A stretch of 64,000 nt of DNA from Hirundichthys speculiger (taxonomy: Eukaryota > Chordata > Actinopteri > Beloniformes > Exocoetidae). The position numbers were made by a program, and so were the translations under genes. The stretch covers positions 310,001-374,000 of the forward strand of contig JAGFBZ010000747.1 of the NCBI GenBank assembly GCA_018398805.1, read 5' to 3'. This document shows, piece after piece, positions 33,871 through 44,988 of this stretch (position 1 is the first letter of the stretch; each line of letters begins with the position of its first letter). The notes under the pieces are model-generated. The model had not been told where the DNA came from. It saw nothing but the letters and a program-made list of their open reading frames with translations, and ran no database searches.

Positions 33871-33878
33871 TGAAAATC

Positions 33879-34764
33879 TGGTAAAAAAAAAAAAAGAACG
33901 TCTAATTTCAGATGTGTGGGACCATAGAGATGGAAGAGTGGATCCAACCCTCCGAATGGCTGGAGACAAGTGAAGCAGTGTCTGTCTCTGTAGCCCAGAG
34001 CTCTGTGAAAGCTCAGACTCCTCTTAGTGTACAGTTGCATTCTCATCACAGTATCATCCAGTGAGCGTAACAAGGTCAGGATCTCACTGCTCCTCAAGTC
34101 AAGCATTGATGCAGAACGTAGTCTAATTGTGTAATCAGTTTTTTACATAATTTAAAATGTATCTCTCAAACACAGATTTCTCAGCCAAACATTGGTTTTA
34201 CATTAGAAGTTGTTAAGGGTTACGGGTCTATATTTTTATATCTTCCATGCAGCAATAAGCTGTTGTAAGCCTAAGTCTATTTAGATGCTATTCCATGCTA
34301 TGCAACCTGTTTATCTAGTTTTAGTAATTGAAATATGGACTTGTTTGGGGCTATGTTCCAAATCAGGCATGTTCACATTTATACTCACAGTTTTAGCAAT
34401 TTTTCAGCTTTAATCTCTCATAAAGAAGTGGAAAAATGAGACACGTAGTGAGGAAAAGTGGGTTCATCATGTTGCGTTACCATGCTTCTGTTGTACTCCA
34501 TCCTGCTGGCCATTATTTTAAGTTTTTGGTCTCTTGGATATCCTGCTTAGCAGTGTCTTTGGGTAATAAAGGAATATTTGTGCTACAATTTTCAGTCCAC
34601 AGATGAAAAACCACAACTGCCTTACATGTTCAGTAAAGTTAGAAACACGTATAATTACTCATCTGTTTTCTTTCTTGCGGTGGCTTTAGAGTGTGTTAGT
34701 TCCATCCCATTTTCATAAAACTTATTTTAACACCATGCTAGTTTTTAAAAATGTTATTCAAAAT
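33879..34764. other. unassigned spacer
   Basis: No gene is recognised. An A-tract abuts the hAT at 33884-33896. The 82-codon minus frame at 33858-34106 has no known motif. Confidence 0.5.
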
Positions 34765-34769
34765 ATCTG

Positions 34770-35249
34770 TGTGCCCAGATATGGTGAGTTAGCCTAGTAG
34801 ATGGAATAAGGGGAGTAACAAGGCGTGTAGATCTGGCTGCAAGCCGTTTATTAAAGGTAAAGCAAAAATAATAAATATAATGAAATCAAACTTGCTCTGC
34901 AACAAAAGGTCAAGCTCTCACATAGAGCAGCAACAAAAGACACCTATTTGTAAACACACAATATGCCACACTAGTCAACAAAGTCCAACAAAGTTCCAAC
35001 AGATTCCCTCAATGGCGGCAGATCTGTCTGTGGCTGACAGTCTGCCACGACTGCAGTTCTGACAGGTCTTTTATAGAAGGGAGGGTGATGAGAGGAGGGC
35101 CCAGGTGATGGCAACGCCGCTCAGCTGATTCAAGGGGGCGGAGCTTGGTAAGGGAATCCCGGGACGTCACTCCCTCTTCCTGTCCGCAGGCGACAGCCGG
35201 GGATAACCCACAGGACGCACCATGCCGCCGGCTCTCGTGGTCCGTAACA
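34770..35249 (-). repeat. solo LTR (LTR retrotransposon, minus orientation)
   Basis: 480 bp. On the minus strand it starts TGTTACGGACC and ends CTGGGCACA, flanked by the perfect 5-bp TSD ATCTG (34765-34769 and 35250-35254). It contains TATAAAAGACC and, further on, AATAAACGG, a normal LTR promoter/polyA order. No internal region is present, so it is a recombination product. Confidence 0.88.
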
Positions 35250-35254
35250 ATCTG

Positions 35255-35850
35255 GATGTTGTCACATTTGTAATTTATTTAGGGGAAGTGGACAAAGGCT
35301 TCATGGGGTCGTTTTGCTGCTTTGATGTCAGTATAATTAATGATTTATTTGTCACACAGAGTAAAGTAATCTACATGCTAAACCTCATGATAATTCAGCA
35401 CAACAGCAAAGCACTTGCTGACTGCATGGCAGCCGTAACTCAACATGCGCATGTGGCCCAGCCAGCCGACAGGTGAGTCATCACTCTGTGACTGAAGTGA
35501 AGAGGCCAGACAGGTAGCTGAGGGAGAGGCGTGGTGCAGCTGGTGGCAGGATATCAGTGAAGAGCATTGCATGATCAGGCACAGGATCTTTATCTAGCTC
35601 GTCTTAGCTAGCCAAGGACTTGGAGCCACGGTGGCGCACTGGAAACAGAAATCCACTTAGCAAACAGGCACAAATGGCTATGCTCGACCTGCAGGAGCTT
35701 CATCCAGACTGTACAAGATTCAGCTTGGTTCAAGCCATATCAATCGAAGCAGGAGCCTAGAAGTCCCAGCCACCATAGACTTGACATGTTGCAGTTATTG
35801 ATACAAGATTGATGTCTTGTCACTATGGATGGCCACAAGTTGTTCGCAGA
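35255..35850. other. unassigned spacer
   Basis: No gene is recognised. Confidence 0.5.
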
Positions 35851-37165
35851 TTCAATTCAATTCAATTTTATTTGTATAGCGTCTGTTACAATGTCAGTTG
35901 TCTCTAGGCACTTTACAGAGACCCAGAGCATGACCCCCGAGCAAATATCATTAACTAAAATTATAATATTAAATCCAAATCAAGGATAATGGCAGGTAAA
36001 AAACTCCCAGAGAGGGAGAACAAAAAAACCTTTAAGCCAAATAGTGGCAAGAAAAAACTCCACTTTGAGAAGGAAGAAATCTTGAGCAGGACCTGGCTCA
36101 TATGGGGGGACCTTCCTGCCGAAGGCCAGCCGGGTAAAGAAAGAAAAAAGGGGGGGAGAGACAGGACAGAGAGAGGATGGAGGACAGAGAGAGAAGAGCA
36201 CACAAATGACTAAATATAATGACCATATAAACATAAACAGGACCAGGTCGCCAGTCATCACGCCAGTCGGCAACCCAAACACAAGTGGAGGAGAACCCCG
36301 GGATGGACAGAGGATGAAACTGCAAGTCAGCATGAAACCCAGAAAACTCTGGCCTGCAAATACACAGAGAAAAAAAAGGAGGCAGAACAGCACAACAAAC
36401 CACAGAAAAGTAAAGAATATGGAGCACAGTTACAGTAACAAGGTGCTCCCAAATAATTATGAATGAGCTGGAGGAGGAAGGGAGGAGAAAAGGGAAGGAA
36501 AGGGGGAAGAGCAGTAGAGACACCACTCAGCAGATCATGTTGGCCTCCCCCTGCAGCGTAGGCCTATAGTAGCATAGCTATGACGAAGCTGTGATTAAGA
36601 CGGGCCTACTCTAGTCTTAACTCCTATTACTATTTAGGGCCGTGTATACTCTCGCGGCAATGTGTCGCCGTCAGCTTGTCGCAGAGATGCCGCCGTCACT
36701 TTTGATTTATACTCACGTGGTCCCCGCTATGTTATTCTACGCCACAACGCAAGAGGGACAATCACGGACTAGCTAAACTTACTAAACTAGCTAAACTAGC
36801 TAAACTTACTGCGTCGTATCCAGACCCACATTCATCGCAATCTCACTCCATGAATTACTAGAATATGTGCTGTCTTTGTGGTGTGGAGAACGAGAATCGT
36901 ACAGATGTGGGTACCTCCTCATTTCTTCAATGACATGCTCTTTTCTATGCGGATGTAGAATTGACCAATCAGAGGCTTCATTTCTCTCCTCTCTGTGACA
37001 CTGTCTGCATCGAGCTACAATTTTGGGTAGGTGCACCGGAGTGTCCGCGTAGTCTCTGCGTAGGGTGGGGGGGCATCTCTGCGTCTGCGTAGGTGACGCA
37101 GACGACCTGAAGTTCGAGTATAAATCAGGCTTTAGCCTTTACACACTATAGTTTAGTCTGATTTA
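35851..37165 (-). mobile_element. L2 LINE, 3'UTR-only copy
   Basis: Reverse complement of the L2 3'UTR at 2142-3239. It runs from the AATTC tail (35851) through the L2 stop region (about 37165) and is interrupted by a Harbinger MITE at 36637-37131. It is severely 5'-truncated with no RT left. Frames read in the pyrimidine-rich block are not genes. Confidence 0.85.
36637..37131. mobile_element. PIF/Harbinger-type MITE inside the L2 3'UTR
   Basis: Ends GGGCCGTGTATACTC and, inverted, AGCCTGATTTATACTCG. TSD is TTA (36634-36636 and 37132-37134). The L2 3'UTR is collinear on both sides when compared with the copy at 2 kb, which confirms the limits. A 76-codon minus frame (36806-37036) is MADF/Myb-like at best and probably a remnant. 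Confidence 0.8.
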
Positions 37166-38006
37166 AACCACTGGATTATGTGTGACTGAAATAGTAAAGG
37201 AATCATTAGACAAAGCCAGTACATGTCTGCATAGTCTCGAGAAAAGTGCCTTTAGGGAGAGTCGACATTCGAGTTACAGCAGATACACAGATACAGGCTT
37301 TGTTTTAAATAGCTTCCCAGAGATACCAGAGATGTAAATACTCCAGGCAGAGCATAGAGGAGGCAAGATATTATAATAAAAGTACCAGAAATTACAGTGT
37401 TTTACTTACAGCATGTCAAGAGTGGTGGATGAGGCTTCCTATTCATCCATGATGATAACTCTTCTACAATTACTCAAATCTGCAATATTGCCAAACTTGT
37501 AGAAAGCAATAAACTGTATTAACCTGTAGAACATGTTTTAAGCCCCAACTCACATAAACTCACCATGAATTTCCCGGCGAACTTCCTCCTATATTTCTAC
37601 ATGGGCCTCTTCCACGAACTTTAAAAATTTAAGTTTCAAATCAGGTGTGAAAAGGTCAGACTAACTTCCATGTCCCACTTCACTCAGATGTTCTCTCATG
37701 TGAAAGTCAAAAACAGTGCAAATGGCTGAACACAGGATTGCAGAGATTTGAAGTTAGAGACTGTTTGCTATCTCCACCACACTCCTCTTTGCAGTGTGTA
37801 TAGCATCAGGCTGAGTACACACTGGCCGTTTTCCACAGATGTCTTGTGTACTGTGGACAAACAGCATGTGGAACCGCAGTGTGAACACTGGCAGGCCAAG
37901 CAAATGAAGGGTCAAATAAAACGACAGAATAATACCATATAAATAGACTGTATTTTTTCCAACCTTGTTGTCAGTCTTTGTAAGCGTCGGTGTGTATTAT
38001 AGACAG
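37166..38006. other. unassigned spacer
   Basis: No gene is recognised. Confidence 0.5.
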
Positions 38007-38837
38007 CTACTGTATTTTCTGGACTTTAAACGCACCTGAATATAAGCCGCACCCATTAAAATATAAACGAAATATATATTTTGTCACCTATAAGCTGCTG
38101 GTATCCAGGCTGAGAAATAAGATATTTACATCTAAAGATTTTGTACCATCAGTGTTTATTCACATACCTGAACTGATTGTTTCTGAACAGAACCTGTAAC
38201 ACGACAGTAAAAGTGCTGATCAAACAAAACAGAAAAGTCATTGATGGTTTTATTCATTTTCCTCCTGCACACTAAAACCAAGTTGCTTTATTTTTCCTCC
38301 TCCTGTGTACTGAAACCCCCCCACACAGCAAAGACATCCGGAACGGACCCGCGAAACGGACCCTTATCGGGGTCCACTTGCACTCAGTGCCAGATCTGCT
38401 TTGGAGCCGGATCGCAGACCTGCTGGCTCCACGCTGCGTCCGGTCTGCATCTGCGATTAAAACCTTACCTTTGCGGCGGGTCCACTCAGAACCCTGAAAT
38501 CCGCTGGGGAACCAACAAACTGACTGGGCAAACTGATAAATCCAGGTGTGTCTGAGTAGCTACAATGGTCAGACACACCTGGATCAATCAGTTTGTCCAA
38601 TAATAACAGGTATTGATGCACACAAAATGAATGTAGAGTAGCATAGCCAACATAGGCTACTGAACAAAAACAAAATAGCCTTTATCTACTTGGTTGGTTT
38701 CTTGGTTTTTGTGCTTCCTGCTAGAGCGCCCCCTGAGGGCTGAAGAAAAACTCATAGAAAAGCCGCATCTCTGTATAAGCTTCATGGTTTAAAGCGTGGG
38801 ACAAAAGTAGCAGCTTATAGTCCGGAAAATAGGGTAG
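38007..38837. mobile_element. nonautonomous DNA transposon, copy 2 (complete ends)
   Basis: Inverted ends CTACTGTATTTTCTGGACTT and CTACCCTATTTTCCGGACTA. The segment 38251-38837 matches copy 1 at 3935-4520. No transposase is present. TSD is not obvious, and the superfamily is not assigned. Confidence 0.75.
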
Positions 38838-39337
38838 TTCAGTTATTGCACTAACAAGACCACTGAGATCAATCTTGTCAGTATTGGAACTGATTAAACA
38901 CCAGAAAGACACCCAATGTTGAAAAAACATGGTCTGATATGAAAAATAACTGCATGTACTGGCTATTTGCTATTGGAAATGAATCGAGGAGATTGTCATT
39001 TGTACTTTGACTTTTTTTTATGCAGTTCAGATAGTGTTTATCTGAGTGGCTTCTGATGAAAATGAGGCCATGGTTGGCAGATTGAAAACTTCATTTGAAG
39101 TTTGTGTCACTTGAAAGACACAGAGCTGCAGGTTAGAGAATTAGCATCACTCTTGCATTGTTCACCTTCAAAGAGGCAGTTAATTCCTCCCATATCTTTG
39201 ATGTTCCTGCAGGTACATTATCTAGTGGGAGATGGGTATAGATAAGCAGCCTGTTCTCTACAAATGAGGACCAGGATGGTCATCTCTGCCTGTGATTAGC
39301 CAACATTCCTCAATCTTCCCTTCACAAGGGGAACTAG
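38838..39337. other. unassigned spacer
   Basis: No gene is recognised. Confidence 0.5.
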
Positions 39338-39570
39338 AAAAGCACTCGGAGAATGCAGACCTCCGCCAAGCACAACAATTATCGAAAATCTGAAAGTGAT
39401 CCAGAATCCAGGATTTCTTCCGTATCACACCCAAAATGAAATCAGATCTTCCTTTTCACATTTTTGACAACTCTTGAAATTTTCATCAAAATCCATCCAT
39501 AACTTTTGAGTTATCTTGTACACAGACAGACAGATAAACAAACCTAACCTCCTTGGCGGAAGTAATAAAA
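39338..39570. repeat. interspersed repeat, probably a LINE 3' end
   Basis: Runs from CACTCGGAGAATGCAGACC to CCTCCTTGGCGGAAGTAA. It includes CATCCATAACTTTTGAGTTA and an (ACAG)n/(AAAC) stretch. I recognise it as a common fish repeat resembling the 3' part of an RTE-type LINE, but cannot name it firmly. Confidence 0.45.
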
Positions 39571-40260
39571 GAGCCTCTCTGTTGCTCTATATGTTGTTTC
39601 CTTCACTGCTGGCATCTCCACAGCTCTAGCAAGGACAGAATAATCTGCTGTATTGTAATTTAGCCTGACTAACAGATATCTGATATTTTGCAAAGGCTTT
39701 GGCATTGACTAAAACAAAAGCAATTTGTTGGATAGTACAGGCACAAACATGGCCATAAGTCCCCCGGCTTGGCAACTGGACCACTGGGCAGCCTTCAGAG
39801 TTTGGATATCACAGTGTGATGTTTGGCAGCCAATCTCTGACAACTAGGGGAGGTAAATAAAACCTTTCCTCTTTGCTTTTCCTCTTCCATCATTAAAACG
39901 CCCTTGAGCCAAACGCATCAGCTCTACCTTAGTAGATCTGCTCAGTGTCACTGATGCTGTCCACGGTGCTGCTGGAAAGGTGATTCCGCTCTGATTCTAA
40001 TTGCAGCTTTCTGCTTCTGCTGCTGTGGTGCAATGAGCTGCAAGCAAGGTTGAGTGTGTGTTTCTGTAATTCCAATTTAATTTCCCCCGGCCGAACCCCG
40101 ACTCTCTGTCAACAAATGTCAACAAAAAAGCACATGGCTACTCTGCTTACGTCACATCTTTTGATGTCTTTAGTTTACATTCATGGCCTTTCGTGTCCTT
40201 TGTGTTTATATTTAAACTCTTTGATCGGCTTTTTTGTGTACTTTTCAAGTCATTTGATCT
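39571..40260. other. unassigned spacer
   Basis: No gene or repeat is recognised. Confidence 0.5.
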
Positions 40261-40261
40261 C

Positions 40262-40292
<31 letters not shown>

Positions 40293-40365
40293 AAGAGCGA
40301 GAGAGAGGTAGAGAGAGAGAGTGAGAGAGAGTGAGAGAGAGAGCGAGCGAGAGAGAGAGAGGAGC
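40261..40365. repeat. (GA)n microsatellite, interrupted
   Basis: About 50 GA units with GC and GT interruptions. Confidence 0.95.
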
Positions 40366-40436
40366 GGCAATAGTATATTAAATGCATTTTTAAATTGGTC
40401 GGAATGTCCAGAAGGATTATTTTTTTCCTGGTCCCG

Positions 40437-40438
<2 letters not shown>

Positions 40439-40470
<32 letters not shown>
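40439..40470. repeat. A32 homopolymer
   Basis: An uninterrupted A tract just outside the palindromic element. Confidence 0.95.
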
Positions 40471-40471
<1 letters not shown>

Positions 40472-40504
40472 AGAACAAAAGGACATTTACCAGTCATTCA
40501 AACT

Positions 40505-40747
40505 GAGGGTGCAGAATTTTAAACTGAGGGTGCCAGGTGTTCCGGGAAATATGGGGGCGCCGGGAAATTTGGGGCCACTTCCGGGGTCACTTCCATATTT
40601 GGCAGAAGGGGGCGCGGCCTGAAGCGCCGCAGAAAGCCGGCCACGGGCAGTCGGGGCCCCATTAGGGGGGGTTCCAAACATGTCGCTGCAGTGTCTATGG
40701 AGGTTTCAGGTTGTGTCATTGTTATGGATCGATATTGGCCGGCTTTA
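40505..40747. repeat. left terminal inverted repeat
   Basis: Pairs with 48533-48752. Differences: a 12-bp internal duplication (CCGGGGTCACTT) and a longer outermost spacer here. Confidence 0.85.
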
Positions 40748-42263
40748 GTGTCTTTCATAAGTGGGGACCAAAAATCCCGGAAAATTTGGAACCCGGGATA
40801 TCCCCCCCCCATTAGAACTAACATTGTCTTCTCAAAATCACGTTTTTACTGCTTACCTGACATTTTTGAGACATCAACAGAACATTTTGAGTCGCGTTCA
40901 AAGGTTTGCATCCAACAAGATGTCATATTTCATCACTTTATTGTCTTTCATAAGGGGGGACCAAAAATCCCAGGATATTTGGGTCCCCCCATTAGAACTA
41001 ACATTCTCTTCTCAAAATCACGTTTTTACTGCTTACCTGACATTTTTGAGACATCAACAGAACATTTTGAGTCGTGTTCAAAGGTTTGCATCCAAATGCT
41101 GTCATATTTCATCGCTTTAGTGTCTTTCATAAGGGGGGACCAAAAATCCCGGGGTATGTGGGTCCCCCCCATTAGAACTAAAATTCTCTTCCCAAAATCA
41201 CGTTTTTACTGCTTACCTGACATTTTTGTGACATCAACAGAACATTTTGAGTCGCGTTTAAAGGTTTGCATCCAAATGCTGTCATATTTCATCGCTTTAG
41301 TGTCTTTCATAAGGGGGGACCAAAAATCCCGGGATATTTGGGTCCCCCCCATTAGAACTAAAATTCTCTTCCCAAAATCACGTTTTTACTGCTTACCTGA
41401 CATTTTTGAGACATCAACAGAACATTTTGAGTCGCGTTCAAAGGTTTGCATCCAACATGCTGTCATATTTCATCACTTTATTGTCTTTCATAAGGGGGGA
41501 CCAAAAATCCCGGGATATTTGGGTCCCCCCATTAGAACTAAAATTCTCTTCTCAAAATCACGTTTTTACTGCTTACCTGACATTTTTGAGACATCAACAG
41601 AACATTTTGAGTCGCATTCAAAGGTTTGCACCCAAAAAGTTGTCATATTTCGTCGCTTTAGTGTCTTTCATAAGTGGGGACCAAAAATCCCGGGAAATTT
41701 GGAACCCGGGATATTTGGGTCCCTCCCATTAGAACTAACATTCTCGGCTCAAAATCACGTTTTTACTGCTTACCTGACATTTTTGAGACATCAACAGAAC
41801 ATTTGAGTCGCGTTCAAAGGTTTGCATCCAACATGCTGTCATATTTCATCGCTTTATTGTCTTTCATAAGGGGGGACCAAAAATCCCGGGATATTTGGGT
41901 CCCCCCATTAGAAATAAAATTCTCTTCTCAAAATCACGTTTTTACTGCTTACCTGACATTTTTGAGACATCAACAGAACATTTGAGTCGCGTTTAAAGGT
42001 TTGCATCCAACATGCTGTCATATTTCATCACTTTATTGTCTTTCATAAGGGGGGACCAAAAATCCCGGGATATTTGGGTCCCCCCCATTAGAACTAACAT
42101 TCTCTTCTCAAAATCACGTTTTCACTGCTTACCTGACATTTTTGAGACATCAACAGAACATTTTGAGTCGCGTTCAAAGGTTTGCATCCAACATGCTGTC
42201 ATATTTCATCACTTTAGTGTCTTTCATAAGGGGGGACCAAAAATCCCGGGATATTTGGGTACA
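40748..42263 (+). repeat. left satellite array, ~180-bp monomer
   Basis: About 8.3 monomers. Each starts GTGTCTTTCATAAG, then a palindrome centred on CCCGGG (about 36 bp), then ATTAGAACTAAMATTCTC, CACGTTTTTACTGCTTACC and CATCAACAGAACATTTTG. Nine palindromes are visible, and one unit has an 18-bp extension. A diverged monomer persists at about 42285-42440. Long frames through the array (up to 371 codons) exist because the unit is near 60 codons and are not treated as genes. Confidence 0.92.
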
Positions 42264-42705
42264 ATCTTTTCTTAACACCACTTTACATACTGCAAACCTG
42301 ACAAATAAATTAAAAAATAAACCTGACAAATTGAGACACCAACAGATCGTTTTGAGTTACATTGAACAACTAGGAAGAAAATGTCTTTTATTGAGCATTT
42401 TGGAGTTGATTCAGAACATGAAATCTTGCATATCAGGAGATGAAAAAGGCTGCGCCGTATATGTTAAGGAAGGGTATAACAGAACTATAGTGTATCTTTT
42501 CCTGTACTGACCTACAATTCTGGTTTTTGTTGAAATTTCATCACATGAAAAAAACAGAGTCAGCCAGACTCCTGGACCAGCTACTTTCCTAGAACAGTGG
42601 TAGAGTGTTCTAACAATCAATCTAACAACACAATTACATGTAGCCAGTTAGCTACTGTAGTAACAAGAGAATCATTTCAAAAGGGTCCAGGCCCAGCACA
42701 CGGAT

Positions 42706-44712
42706 TTAAGTATTCAGGTGTATTCCATGTCTTTCGCAATATTGTATATGTTCTGGTGTAAGGTCTTTCATCATATCCAGTGGAACAACGACCTCATCTC
42801 CCTGAAAGTCTGGATTCTTTGCTTTCAAACAAGAAAAATTTGTGTGGAAATAGCCTTTTTTCCACCCAGGTTGCATTTCACCCTTTGCTTTAGCAAAGTA
42901 CGGGTAGCTATCGTAATGCCCTATTACCAGGTTGGCTGGGGAAGGGTCATGGTCGATCGTTCCCAGGCATCCCTGGCACCTCGTTATTTGCTTTGTTTTG
43001 AACTTTAATGTGAATGGATAATGGGGCTTTAGGGTCAGGCGTGGTCTCTTCGCCGCAACTGGCTGACTTGGTCCAGGGTGTGGCATCTTCACAGCTGGCT
43101 GACTTGTTCCAGGGTGTGGCATCTTCACAGCTGGCTGACTTGTTCCAGGTGGTGGCATCTTCACAGCTGGCTGACTTGGTCCAGGGCGTGGCATCTTCAC
43201 AGCTGGCTGACTTGTTCCAGGTCGTGGCCTCTTCATTGCAGCTGGCTGACTTGGTCCAGGGTTTGATGATTCTTCCTGTACTTCTGTAAGGTAGTAGACA
43301 TTGTGATTAGGAATCCCTCACTATACATGTCCCTGATGCTGTTGTAGGTCTATCAAGTGTGTGGCAATTCGACAACTGTATATGACTGCTGTGAGGACAG
43401 TTTGTTTTATTTTACTAAAAGCTGAGTGAAAGAAAGCTACCACAAAACTTTTCTAATGATTATTATGTGTAGGAATCCAATGACAATTAGATCTTCCTCA
43501 TGGTTGAAGGTACTGACTTGAGTTTTTTCAATGAAATTTAAAAAATGTGGTGAAAGTAGCATGCATGGAATCGGATGCAATTCAAAATTTCTATTATGTC
43601 ATTGCTGATGACAGTTTTGTCTACATAAAGAAAAAATATTACAGATGATGTACAAATATCAATATTAACATGTCATGTAACTATTATTGTGCATACAGCT
43701 AAGCGCATCCATCGTTCAAGACTGACTATTTTCAGGGGTGATTGTGAATACTAACCTTGCTTGATATTCTTTATTGTGAACTGCATCTCTTGGTACGTCA
43801 AATCGCAGGATTGTTCAGATGTCACTGAAAAATACATTTTGAAATTCAAAGGCTTGCACTATTTACTGTATTAATAAAAGTGTTCCTGCCTTAGTAACTG
43901 TTTATCATTTTAAAGTGTGAAACGAAATCCTTTAGTCACAAAAGCAATAAAAACATGGGTGTACAAAGTGCCCTTTCTGCGCATGGTGGTTGACCGGTCC
44001 TTCCCCAGACAGAAACACATATGGCAAAGGTAATGCCATGAAATTACTATATTGGTTTAATAAAACATAACACATGATCAGCTTCAGGTCCAGACCTGAA
44101 CCTGGACTTGTGTCGGGCACAGAGAAAGATGTCTCTTCTAGCATTGTCTAGTTCGTCACAGAGGATGCCGAGGAGTCCAATATAAAGTCTGATAAATCCG
44201 ATAAATCAGCCTCACATGGCCGTCTGTACAGCGTTTTATGAGAAACCGAAGATAGCCCTCGGAGGTCAAAGTAAAGTAAACAAAACACACACACACACAC
44301 AAACAACGATATATTACAAAATAGGCATGTGTCTAGCTGAAACAAGAGGCGAGTCATTACTTTAAATAGTACAAAGTTTTCCATTCCGGGAGGCCAAAGG
44401 CCTGCAAAAAGTGGATTCACACGGAATGAACGTCTTGAAAGAAGTCAGGGAACAATAAACTGAATTTTATCAAAAAAGTTTGTTAATTTGACAGGTATCA
44501 GTAACCAACCTTTTGCACTTATGGTAACCACTCTCCTGTTTTGTGTTCATTAAATATTTGGTTAAATTATTAAAAGTGAGCTACATACCTTCCAAGACGA
44601 ACTTGTTTGCCTTTTTTTTGAAGCCCTTCTTGGACGCCGATGTCTTTACATCCTGTGGATATTCTTTGGACTTCATATACGCTTTTATTCTGCTAAACTC
44701 GGTCGAATCCAT
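42706..44712 (-). CDS. three-exon gene of the palindromic element; Pro-rich repeat and Cys/His domain, unknown function
   Basis: Exon 1 44712-44589, exon 2 43824-43756, exon 3 43283-42706 give 771 nt, exactly 257 codons including stop. Both introns have GT-AG ends (GTATGT...CAG and GTTAGT...CAG) and phases match. The start has G at -3 and +4. Exon 1 encodes a Lys-rich segment (MDSTEFSRIKAYMKSKEYPQ, FKKKANKFVLE). Exon 3 encodes 5-6 copies of a 12-residue PGxSQPAVKMP repeat, a basic AAKRPRLTLKP stretch like a nuclear signal, then a domain with CQGC, IGHYDSYPYF, GYFHTNFSCL and VPLDMMKDLTPEHI. A CxxC...HxNxxC layout suggests zinc binding. I recall similar C-terminal domains in uncharacterised, often transposon-linked, animal proteins. 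No DDE or RT motif is present. AATAAA lies downstream (minus strand, about 42384-42389). Confidence 0.65.
43042..43263 (-). repeat. in-frame 36-bp minisatellite in exon 3
   Basis: Five to six copies of a 36-bp unit encoding KMPxPGxSQPAV. Copy number is likely variable between individuals without breaking the frame. Confidence 0.85.
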
Positions 44713-44988
44713 CACTACACCCTACAGGAGTGTGTGACGATCGAGCAACTGCTGGCCACGAGTTGTGTGGCAATACGCGTCTCAAGGGAACACTGTACCG
44801 CTTGCAACAACAGAGGGGGTTAAATATTTTTGACACCGAAGTGATAACGACTTGGATGCACATTTTGGATGCAACCTTCTAACACAAAATATTCTCTTGG
44901 CGTCTTTAAAATGACTTCCAGGAGAAAGGTTTGTCAGTTTCTATATGGTATCAAATATCCCGAGTTCTCCAAGGTGCTAATACGGACC

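Noticed and set aside
40250..40506. Ser/Leu- and Arg/Glu-repeat frames
   Set aside because: They are translations of the (GA)n microsatellite and A tract.
40691..41806. 371-codon frame, and similar frames across both satellite arrays (for example 44951-45847)
   Set aside because: They arise because the monomer is close to 180 bp (60 codons) with few stops. The same peptide repeats in shifted frames, and no start, splice or domain evidence supports a protein.
43932..44420. Minus frames of 70 and 90 codons in intron 1 of the central gene
   Set aside because: The DLSDFILDSSAS segment looks protein-like, but I see no consistent splice sites or phase to join it to the exons.
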